From Trema orientale (taxonomy: Eukaryota; Streptophyta; Magnoliopsida; Rosales; Cannabaceae), in assembly GCA_002914845.1 (NCBI GenBank), contig JXTC01000018.1, positions 578,995 through 642,994 on the forward strand: 64,000 bases of DNA. Direction: 5' to 3'. The notes under the pieces were generated by a model. It saw only the letters and a program-made list of their open reading frames with translations. It did not search any database and was not told the origin of the DNA. The position numbers and the translations under genes were made by a program. This document shows positions 14,301-23,416 of the stretch, piece by piece. The first letter of the stretch is position 1, and every line of letters starts with the position of its first letter.

Positions 14301-15722
14301 TTGGAGGGCAATCAACAAGTTCATGAAATTTTCGATTTAAAAGGAATAGAATCATGACATGGGTAAATTGCGAATTGAGAAAAGAAGTTGATCATTTGTG
14401 ATGCTTCAAATGGAGAAAATGACCGTAATGAAGTTTTAACTGACCGAATTAAGCTTTTTTTTTTTGTATTTTTAATTCTGGGTACGTAAATAAAAGAGTT
14501 AAAAGAGTGAGTATAAAAGAAAATGTATTTCTCAAAATGAGTTGATGGTTGATAATTATGACATAATGAAGGTGACCCCTTGGTACGTTAAATAAAAGAG
14601 TTAAAGGGTGAGTATAAGAGGAAATGCATTTCTCAAAATGAGTTGATGGTTGATAATTATGACATGATAAAGGTGAAAGGTTACTATTGATTCTAAAATC
14701 TTTGAAGAACAAGCTTGTGATTGTTTATGTTGGACACGAGTTTTTCTACATTAAGGACAAGTCAAAAAAGGCAAATGAGAAAGTTGTGGCTGAGCAAAGA
14801 GTAACATGTGCCAAAAAAAAGTAGTTGTTCATGTGGGGAATAAAAAAAGGTTGTTTTAGTCGAAGATTCAAAGAAAGATCTTGATTTCCCTCAAATGAGA
14901 AAAAAAAAAAAATTGTTATTCATGTGGGGAATAAAAAAAAGTTGTTTTAGTCGAAGATTCAAAGAAAGATCTTGATTTCCCGGAAAAAAAAAAAAAAAGA
15001 GAGAAAAAAGAAAGAAACATCTTGTCACTTAGAAAACATTCTTTTATTAAAATTTTCGTATAAATGAAATGAAGCTTGACATAAAAATACGTTTTTGTTT
15101 TGTATTTTTGTATTTTTAAAGAAAACAAAGGTCTTCACTTTTAATTTTATTTAAAAGAAAAAAAATAAAACAAAAATATAGTCAAGCAAACCCTAAAATA
15201 TAATCAAGCAAACCCTAAAATAAGATTGCTTTTGCAATCTATGAAAAATTGCTACAGATATTTTTATCAAAACTATAATCAACGAATCTTGTAACATTAA
15301 AAAAAATATATATGTATATGATAATAAGCTACCTTAAAAATATAATAATAATAATAGTAGTAGGCCACTGATGGTTTAACGGTATAACTCGAATGTTGTG
15401 CAAATTATATTATTCTAAAAACAAAAACAAAAAAAAAAAGAAAAAATCACAATTGTACCATGGCAATTAATAATCAAGTCAAATCCATTAAAATCATACC
15501 CATCATAAATAAATATATTCGATTTAATTTATTTAAAACAAAACAAAATAAAAAAAAGTGGTGTTAGCAAGGAGAATCCTTATGATTTTCATAATGATCC
15601 CAGCATATATCCCATTAATTAATGGATTTGCAGCCACCTTTTTTCCCGATCGTTTATTGTATTATTAATTTATTATTATTGTTTTATTTTTTTACAATAG
15701 TTTAAGCAAAAGTATTTCATTC

Positions 15723-15759
<37 letters not shown>

Positions 15760-15822
15760 TTTACGAAGGTCGGGGTCGACGAGAAGCCGAGAATGCTGCT
15801 CCAAGTTCTGAATGGGACTCAT
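2304..15822 (-). CDS. TRA1: TRA1/TRRAP homologue, N-terminal 1674 residues (partial, runs off the left edge)
   Basis: Scaffold subunit shared by the SAGA and NuA4 histone acetyltransferase complexes; in this family it contacts transcription activators. Eighteen exons join in frame (5022 nt): 15765-15822, 12839-13557, 12418-12543, 12249-12334, 11286-11379, 10525-10620, 10186-10248, 10046-10105, 9590-9658, 8773-8854, 8541-8593, 8368-8445, 7061-8290, 4153-5151, 3749-4084, 3161-3419, 2836-3058, 2304-2694, all with GT..AG introns. The protein begins MSPIQNLEQHSRLLVDPDL and joins to PIQTRLKMAMEVRDSLEI, matching the plant TRA1 start as I remember it. The visible part is the helical HEAT-repeat region; the FAT, PI3K-like pseudokinase and FATC domains (family length about 3800-3900 aa) must lie left of the window. 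No stop or frameshift is seen. The last donor (at 2302-2303) opens an intron longer than 2.3 kb that contains a LINE relic. Confidence 0.95.
5383..6342. mobile_element. Rearranged Copia LTR-retrotransposon debris in TRA1 intron 13
   Basis: The intron between 5152 and 7060 holds three related pieces. About 5383-5545, read on the minus strand, resembles the R-U5 end of the full Copia LTR at 36100-36264 (CTATAGTGAAA, CTGCAG, GACGTAG, GAACCACG, ending CTAACA). About 6007-6112, on the plus strand, encodes a gag start (KFDGSDF, then one stop, then GYLHCKKLH) related to the gag start at 36304. Flanking this, 5696-5910 and 6117-6342 are inverted copies of each other, about 220 bp with scattered mismatches. 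The result is debris, not an intact element. Confidence 0.65.
9303..9480. repeat. Tandem duplication, unit about 90-95 bp, in TRA1 intron 9
   Basis: The unit starting AAACCTAGAGCAATAAAATT and ending near GACATTCTTCTCACT is followed directly by a second, slightly diverged copy (AAACCTAACGCAATAAAATT...). Both copies carry the words GTGAGTCGTTGATATTC and ATTGACATTCTTCTCACT. Intronic, not coding. Confidence 0.7.
13558..15764 (-). repeat. TRA1 intron 1 with three families of local tandem duplications
   Basis: This 2.2-kb first intron holds several direct repeats. (a) Four diverged copies of a 75-95 bp unit at about 13650-13960, sharing TCTAAATATAGCATTAA-like and GTGCTTTTGGTGAAGAACAAG-like words. 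(b) A two-copy unit of about 100 bp at 14480-14690, containing AAATGAGTTGATGGTTGATA. (c) A two-copy unit of about 90 bp at 14820-14983, containing TTCATGTGGGGAATAAAAAA and TTAGTCGAAGATTCAAAG. A GA/CT microsatellite (15727-15757) lies only a few bases inside the intron 5' end. No coding sequence is seen. Confidence 0.7.
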
Positions 15823-16263
15823 GGCGTTGCAGTATAGAGAATGAGGCAGTGAGTAACAAAAGCCCTAAATCTCCTTGAAGAAGATTTTTTTACAATATGT
15901 CTCGAAACGAAAACTCAGTCCAACAAATTAGGGTCTCTGTAATTTTCCCGAGAAAATTTACGTTTTTTTCTTTTTTCTGGTGATTTTTTCTTCTATTAGA
16001 GTCCTTGTTATTTCGTTGCCGTTTCTCAGGTCCTGGAGGACTCTTGAGGTGGTGCCATGTTGTTGCGTTCCCAGTTGGGACAACGCCCTTTATATAGTGG
16101 GTTTTTTTTTTTAATAATTTTGATTTTATTTTTATTTTTGTATCATAAGCAATGCATAGCTTCTGTAGTTCTGTTATATGCGGTGTTACGTTTTCAATCT
16201 GTTCTAACTATTTTTAAAAAATAGGGAAAAAAAAAAATCTTTAGGGTTTTAGCCAAATCTGTT

Positions 16264-16706
16264 TTTTTAAGGAATGTAAACAAATATTTCCTTAGTTTGT
16301 CAAATTAAATCAAGATTATCTCTTTCCCTAAAAAAAATTATAATAATAAAAATAACATAATCAAAAGATTTATCACTTTGGTCAGATTTGGTAAAAATTA
16401 TAATGTGACAATGACATTAATACCCTTAATCAAAAGTAATCAAATAATTGAACTACCTATTCAATCCCATAATCAAACACCTAAAATTATTTTTAAAATT
16501 GTTGTACAATATTTCTTTAAATAAGTTTTATTCTTTAACGTTTGAGTTTTTTGACTGTAGATTGAACGGATAATTTAAGTATTCAACCAGGGCATTTTGG
16601 CAATTTTATGATTAGAAAATGGAAAATGTTGATGAAAATTAACAAAATGGATAATTTTAATCTAATTTGACATATTGGGGATACATCTTACATTCCTAAA
16701 AGTACA
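16264..16706. mobile_element. Fold-back (MITE-like) element, about 440 bp
   Basis: The left arm (TTTTTTTAAGGAATGTAAAC..., then GTCAAATTAAATCAAGATTATC) is matched imperfectly by the reverse complement of the right end at about 16645-16706 (TTTTAGGAATGTAAGATG..., then GTCAAATTAGATTAAAATTATC). Arms are about 60 bp. There is no coding capacity, and I could not fix the target duplication. Confidence 0.45.
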
Positions 16707-17647
16707 AATTCAAAACTGATATTTTACTAGAAATATATGAGAGGTTTTGATACTTTTTCAAAAATTATCTACACATATAATTAAACAAGATTATAGTAAG
16801 ACGTGAGATAATTCACTAACACATAAGAGTAGAGACAAAGCCAAAAACTTTTCCAATTATGGCTTAAACTCTTGTAATAATAATAACAACTATTAAATAC
16901 AACAAATGTCCAATAAATTTTAATGCTTTTAATAATGTTATATAATCTATGCTATCNCTTGTTAAAGATTTCTTTCTCACGATATATGATGATAAATTAT
17001 AATTCATATATTATTTACTTCGATTACGAATCTTAATATGATTCATTAATAGACTAAAATACCTTATTCTTACCAGCAACAACAGTTAGCAAAATTAATA
17101 CTAATGTCATAAGTTGATAAATTTAATACCTTTCAAAAAAAAAAAAGTAGATAAATTTAATGGATACCATTTTTTTTCTTGTATCAATCATATTCTTTAA
17201 AAGATCATCATTTCTTTTTAATCTAAATAACCGCTCGCTAGAGATAGAAGGTTGAGTATGTTTAATTAGTGAGAAGCTAGAAGGATTTATTTATTTGTTT
17301 TTTTTTTTAATGGAAGGGGATAGTTATAAAACATTATTTTTCTTTTCTTTTTAGTCAGTTTTAGACTTTAATTAAATTGGAACCGGATTATATGTCATAT
17401 TTTCCTTTCTCTCACCTTATCCATCCAATGGAATCACACCACCTCAAGCATCTCATTTATATTGTAATAGCAAAGTCCAAAATCTATGTTTTCACATTGT
17501 TTTTTGTATATTTCTCAAAGGTCTCTCTCCTCCTCTTCTTCGAAACTCTTTCCTTCAAAGCTTCTCATCCCTAATATTATTCTCAATGAGGCTTATGAAT
17601 GACTTTCAATATTTTATCGTGAAATCTCACATCTAAATTTGGGTTAA

Positions 17648-18443
17648 GGGTGATCATCGATCGGTTTGGTCAGTTTTTTTAGAGTTATCAAACCGACCGA
17701 CTAAGAAAAATATATAAAAAAACTGATCGATTATTTGGTCGGTTCAGTCGGTTTTTAACTGACAAAACTGAATATTTTAATTTTGGTTCGTTCAGTCGAT
17801 TTTATTTTTATTTTTTTGGCTCGTTCGGTTAGTTTTCGATTTGATTGGTCGGTTTTTTAGTTCGATCGGTCGATTTTTCAGTTTAAACCGAAAAAAAAAA
17901 AATTTTTAAAAAAAATATTGTGTTTCTTTTTTTTTCTTTCTTTCTTTTAAAGAATGTTTTAACTTTAAACTAAAATGACTGAAATAGTAGCGCAAAATAA
18001 CCATAAAATCATAAATATGAAAAATCAAATGGATAAATATAGATTTAAAAATATAAATCAAACTTGAATATAAAAATACATATATTTATATAATAATTTG
18101 TGTGTTAGATAATTATAAAATAAAATATTATTAGGTCTATAGGGAGTTGATAAATAATGATATTTAGGTTTGAGGAGAATTTAAAAAGATATCAAATATT
18201 AGTTTTAGGAAAAAAATTTATATTATATAGTATTTTAATATTTTAAATATGTAAATAATTAAATAAAAAATATAAATTAAAGTATTGGTTCGAACGATTC
18301 TTTACCGTTTGGTTTGGAGTTAAAAGAAAAATTGACTAAATTAATGTCAATTTCTTAGTTTTCGATTTTTTTGGTTTTATCGGTTTCGGTTTTTTTTTAT
18401 TAAGGTCGGTTGATTTTTTCCGGGCGATTTTTCTGCACACCCC
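17648..18443. mobile_element. CGGTT-rich repeat element, about 0.8 kb
   Basis: A stretch dense in GGTCGGTT/CCGACCGA-like words in both orientations (17660-17890 and 18280-18440), around an AT-rich core. It starts GGGTGATC and ends GCACACCCC. Repeats with such ends and ACCGAACCG-like interiors are common in plant genomes as non-autonomous elements. It has no ORF. Confidence 0.4.
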
Positions 18444-18822
18444 AATCTGGGTATAATGAATTAGCATCCTCTTTTTTCTTAAAAAGAAATTCGAAAATAA
18501 AAATTGCGAAGGACTTTTCACAATTACTACTGTATATTGCATATGTGTGTATGTATAGATATATATATATATTTATCCAATTCAATTAAAATTCTAATTT
18601 GGTTTATTTCTATTTTGATACGCGGTTTGTCGGTGTGCAGGATTGGACTGGATAGGATTATATTATTATTTAAGATGGGATTGTATTGGATTGGACTGGA
18701 TTAATATTAGCACTATACTGTGTTTGGTGCACTACCTGACTAATACTGAATTATAGTAATCTTGTGTTTGGTGTAGGCTGGGATTGGACATTTTATTTTT
18801 TAATACAGAAAAATAAATGATA

Positions 18823-19000
18823 GTAAATGGGCGCGTCTACAGTAGGGGCGTCCCTACGTAGGGCCCTGTCTATTCACCGTTGGATGGGAATCTGTATATA
18901 AATAGATTCTCCACAGATTCCCGTTATTCCCCACAGATTCCCATCCAACGATAATTAAGGCATTACCCTACGTAGGGACGCCCCTACCGTAGCCATCCCC
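18823..19000. mobile_element. Mutator-type MITE, copy 1
   Basis: A nearly palindromic element. The left arm reads GCGTCTACAGTAGGGGCGTC and continues CCTACGTAGGG; the right end, read as reverse complement, gives GGCTACGGTAGGGGCGTC and then the same bases. The word TAAATGATA is found at 18814-18822 and again at 19001-19009, a plausible 9-bp target duplication, although six extra bases then precede the conserved GGGCGCG start. It shares at least 90% of positions by eye with copy 2. Confidence 0.75.
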
Positions 19001-19044
19001 TAAATGATATTATCTGGTATTTAAATTAATTTAGTTATAAGTTT

Positions 19045-19215
19045 GGGCGCGTCTACAGTAGGGGCGCCCCTACGTAGGGTCATGTCTATTCACCGTTGGA
19101 TGGGAATCTGTATATAAATAGATTCTCTACAGATTCCCGTTATTCTCCACAGATTCTCATCCAACGATAATTAAGGCATGACCCTACATAGGAACGCCCC
19201 TACCGTAGCCATCCC
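19045..19215. mobile_element. Mutator-type MITE, copy 2, with exact 9-bp target duplication
   Basis: Begins GGGCGCGTCTACAGTAGGGG and ends CCTACCGTAGCCATCCC. It is flanked by TATAAGTTT at 19036-19044 and again at 19216-19224. The arms fold on themselves around TTCACCGTTGGATGGGAATC and its reverse complement. Nine-base target duplications with such terminal inverted repeats are typical of the Mutator superfamily. No coding capacity. Confidence 0.85.
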
Positions 19216-20543
19216 TATAAGTTTTATTTACAATTATAAATTCTAATAAATCATTGCAGTTGCTTTTTTTTTTTTAATCAAAAAAATTATATTTTAATCA
19301 TCGCAATTTGGTTTACTCTTCTGCACAGACTCAAGGTTTACAGATCACAATACCCAATCATCCTTCCTTAGATTTCATTCAGAAAAAAAAAAAAAAAAAA
19401 AGGCAAACAATCCAAAACTTCATTTCTTTTCTCTTTCCGCCAAAAACAAAACTTCATTTATTTTCTCTCCAGAAAGAAAAAATAACTAAAACTTTTTTTC
19501 ATTGTTTTTCTTCCAAGTCGCAAATAAAAGGACATATCTAAGTCCCCAAAAGGAAAAAAAAAAAAAAGAAACAAAACAAAAAATTCCCAAATAAAAGAAA
19601 ACAGAGCAAATATAATATAACCCATGGATAAAACAACTTGATCTATTTTCAGAAAACAAAACCCCCCAAATTTTTTGTTTCCACTTACAAATATATTGCT
19701 TAATTCAAAATTTTAAAGAAATTAAAGACTTTTTTTTTTTCCCTTATTCGTAGGAGATAAAAGAAGCAAAAATAAAGAAAAGACTCAAAAATTGATTTAT
19801 GAGAAACATACAAGCAGTTCTTGAATCTTTTTTTTTTCTCTTGCAACCATTAAGGAGTTGCAGATTTGGTGGGAGGAAATTTCACTCCAGAAGGTAGAAG
19901 AAGAAGACCCAGAGCTGGGGAAAAGTCGCGTGAGAAAGGGAGGGAGGGGTCTAACTTTAGTCCCAGCCTCTCAGGCTTATTTTAATCCACCCTCTCGATG
20001 GGTTATTTTTATCCCTATCTAAGGCTCTTATATTAGGCCAGGATTATTTTGTCCGATGGGCAGTGACAACACCAAACACAGGATAAGGCCATAATAGTCC
20101 AGTCCCATGGCTTGTCCGGTGCACTAAACGGGCCGTTAATCTTTGTTGTTTTTGAGTTTCTTTTTGTCCCTTTCTGGTAGTTGTTTCCCTTTTTATTGCC
20201 GTTTGCATTTCTTATGTCGTTGGTTTTCTTTAATTTAGTTGTCGCTTTTACATTAATGTTATCGTTTTTGAGTTAACGTGTCATTTGACTATTCTATTGC
20301 CCTCAAAACGACATTTCAAAATGCCGTTTTTAAAGGGTGTAGTGTAGGTGTGTTATTTTAATTTATCTTGATAATAGGGACACTAAACGTTATTTTAATA
20401 AAGTTTAGGGCTGACCCTGTAATTTCGTGTAAGTAAGGAAAAGAAGAGGGCATTTAATTTCCTTTTTCGCGGCAGTTGCAGAGGCTGGCCGGAGAGCTTG
20501 GCTCAAATTTTCAATTTCCAAAAGAGAAACGGAGATATCAGCT

Positions 20544-23416
20544 ATGGCGGGTACGTAATTATTTTTATTTTAAATTTTGGCGAAAATTTTTTAGACTTGG
20601 GTTTTTNTTTTTTTTTTTTTTTTTTTGGAATAATGCGCAAAAGGATCCGAAAGAGAGGATAAGGTCTCACTGGAGCTCACAGAGGAAATTCTTCAGAGTA
20701 TGGAAGTGGGCATGGCTTTCAAAGACTACGTACTTATTTTCCTTTCCCTTTCCTTTTTATTTCTCTATTTATATATCAAAATGTTTTGTTCTTTTTTTTT
20801 TTTGCCCCCTGGGTATAGTTCTGTAGTTCTAGACTATTCAAATTGATTGCTCCTCAAGATTTTTGCTTTTCTAATTAACTTTTCTGGGTTTAGTTCTGTA
20901 GTTTTTAATATTATTCAAATTGTTGTTCAATTTGTTAGCTCCTCCATATTTTTATTTTTGTGTGTGGATTATATGGTTTGTGAATTTAATATCATGTCAG
21001 AGTGGTAGAATCAGTTCAATGGACTTTCACAAGACATCCAGTTATCTCGTTACTGCAAGTGATGATGAGTCAATACGCTTGTACGATGTAGCCAGTGCAA
21101 CGTAAGTTATGCTGCTTCGTTAGTTTCTTTTTCCTTTTCTGTTCCTGTTTTTTGTTTTGTTCACTGTTTCTTGGTTCTCCTGATCGTTTAAAATCAATCG
21201 GTACGAATTTCGGGGTGTTTTTTCCTACTTTCGTTTTGGTTTCATGTAGTTTGAATGTCACTTTAGTTCCATGCTTGTAGTTCTTATTTCTTTTGGCATT
21301 GCATGAATCTTGAGGTGCATTTTCTTTTGTCAGTTGCTTGAAGACAATTAACAGCAAGAAGTATGGGGTTGATCTTGTTTGCTTTACTTCTCACCCAACA
21401 ACAGTCATATACTCTTCGAAAAATGGTTGGGATGGTATGTTATCTGAACATAGTTCTGGGTTTGCATTATATAAATAGATTTGGATATTTACGTGATTGC
21501 TTGATTCAGAATCCCTGCGGCTTCTGTCATTACATGACAATAAGTACTTGCGGTATTTTAAAGGTCACCATGACAGGTATGGTTGATTGGTTTCTCAAAC
21601 TATTGGCATGCGTTTCACTGGAGTGAATTTTGTACTAAAGATCTTTGTAAGAAGAGAGCTGTCTTTATATTTTTTTTGCAGGGTTGTCTCGCTTAGCTTG
21701 TGCTCTCGCAAGGAATGCTTTATCTCTGGCTCTCTTGATCGAAGTGTTTTGCTTTGGGATCAACGAGTTGAAAAGTGCCAGGTGGGGATGTTGGTATAAT
21801 ATTCTCTTTTTACGCTATAGTTATTTTGTACTCATTTTTTATATGTTATCCTTGTCAGGGTCTTTTACGTGTACAAGGAAGGCCTGCTACAGCATACGAT
21901 GACCAAGGGCTAGTTTTTGCTATTGCCTTTGGTGGATACATACGAATGTTTGATGCTCGCAAGTATGAAAAGGTTAGTTTGGTCATTAGAATTTTAGAAT
22001 GTATTGGAGCTTCCAATATTGTTTCCAAATTGAGATGTTTAATTGGAACTAAATGATGACTATTGAATTGTTTAGGGCCCCTTCGAAATTTTTTCTGTTG
22101 GAGGAGATATTTCTGATGCTAATGTTGTAAAGTTCAGTAATGATGGGAGACTTATGCTTTTAACAACTAAAGATGGGCATATTCATGTACTTGATTCTTT
22201 TCGTGGCACACTCGTAAGTCGTTTACTTTCAACTCAATTTCATGAGGAAATTTTACTAGAATATTGGATAATCCAGTCATACGTAATATGCTTTGTGTGA
22301 CAAGCGTGATTTTTTCTTCTTTCCATTTCTTTTTATTTTTGGCTAACGTCTTTTCCTTTTCAATTGTGTTTTAGTTATCAACGTACAATGTAAAGCCAGT
22401 TTCAGAAAGTTCGACATTAGAAGCTTCTTTCAGCCCTGAAGGAATGTTTGTTATATCAGGTTGGAAGCTGGTCTCTCTTTTTTGTTTTTTTCCTGGTTAA
22501 TTTTTAGCTAATAACTCATTAACTGATAATTTGCTCACAAAATTCACGTCATATTTTGTACCATAAGAAGTTTCGATGAATCCATTTTTGGTAGCGAGAA
22601 CAAAATGTGCATTGGAGACATGTGCCTTAGATCCAGTCCATGATAGAAGTGTATTTGTTTTCTCTTTTACTTGACTTACATGTGCCTTAGATCCAGTCCA
22701 TGATAGAAGTGTATTTGTTTTCTCTTTTACTTGACTTACTGGATAAATAACTTCTCGGTTTCGGCAGGTTCTGGCGATGGTAGTGTCTATGCTTGGAGCG
22801 TCCGAAGTGGGAAAGAAGTATGTTGAACTTCTTCATTGATAACATTTGCATTTGTACATACTGTTCTTTTTGTTATTTTCTCCTGTTTTTGTTCCTAATA
22901 ATATAACTGGTGTATTTTATTGTCTAGATTATAGTTTCTATGTTCTCATGTCAATTGTAGTTTTCAGATTGGATTCGCTACCATTATACTTGCTTCAACA
23001 TGATGTATTTCGCTACCATTATACTTGCTTCAACATGATGTATTTCATTAAATTTAAAGAGCGCATGTTACTCAAAAATACGAGTGAATGCCATTACTGG
23101 TTTCGATCGTAAAGCCTTTAACATTAATAAGCTTTGCTAACTCAATAGGAAGTCATACTATCATCATCATGATTAGCTACTTCTATATGCTTTTTTTCCC
23201 TCATAATTTTATCCATTGAACTCCGCGTGCGCACTGTGCACACTCCTGCTTACACTTCGACTCTGGTGTCAGGTAGCAAGCTGGATGAGTGCTGAAAACG
23301 AGCCTCCTGTCATCAAATGGGCTCCTGGAAACCTTATGTTTGTGACTGGGTCTTCTGAACTATCATTCTGGATTCCAGATCTGTCCAAACTCGGAGCTTA
23401 TGTTGGAAGGAAGTAG
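20544..23416 (+). CDS. SWD2/WDR82-type WD40 protein, COMPASS subunit (S2Lb-like)
   Basis: WD40-repeat adaptor of the COMPASS-like H3K4 methyltransferase. The animal and yeast orthologues (WDR82, Swd2) bridge it to RNA polymerase II. Eleven exons: 20544-20550, 20644-20729, 21001-21101, 21334-21434, 21510-21576, 21682-21781, 21859-21972, 22076-22213, 22375-22459, 22768-22817, 23273-23416 (993 nt, 330 aa). It begins MAGSEREDKVSLELTEEILQ. WD signatures include SDDESIRLYD, GSLDRSVLLWDQR and GSGDGSVYAW, and it ends LGAYVGRK. The sequence resembles Arabidopsis S2Lb much more than S2La, as remembered. The first coding exon is only 7 nt (ATGGCGG), so the N-terminus rests on one acceptor at 20642-20643 just after a poly-T tract with an N at 20607. 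From residue 4 on it is secure. Confidence 0.92.
22620..22739 (+). repeat. Perfect 60-bp tandem duplication in the WD40 gene
   Basis: Bases 22620-22679 and 22680-22739 (starting ATGTGCCTTAGATCCAGTCC) are identical over 60 bp in the intron between exons 9 and 10. Either a very recent duplication or an assembly artefact. Confidence 0.95.
22975..23044 (+). repeat. Perfect 35-bp tandem duplication in the last intron of the WD40 gene
   Basis: Two identical 35-bp units starting TCGCTACCATTATACTTGCT lie head to tail in the intron before the last exon. Confidence 0.9.

Larger units (their letters stand above)
15823..20543. other. Intergenic region between divergent TRA1 and S2Lb-like genes
   Basis: Gene-free. 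It holds the TRA1 leader and promoter (from 15823), a fold-back element (16264-16706), a CGGTT-rich element (17648-18443) and two Mutator-type MITEs (18823-19215). Long poly-A/T tracts follow at 19260-19740, then the upstream region of the WD40 gene. One undetermined base is at 16957. I see no ORF with protein-like composition. Confidence 0.7.

Noticed and set aside
19308..19541. 77-codon open frame beginning near GGTTTACTC
   Set aside because: Runs through a poly-A tract and pyrimidine-rich low-complexity DNA; composition is not protein-like.
20476..20826. 116-codon open frame over the start of the WD40 gene
   Set aside because: Overlaps exons 1-2 and intron sequence of the S2Lb-like gene in the wrong frame and crosses poly-T and an N.
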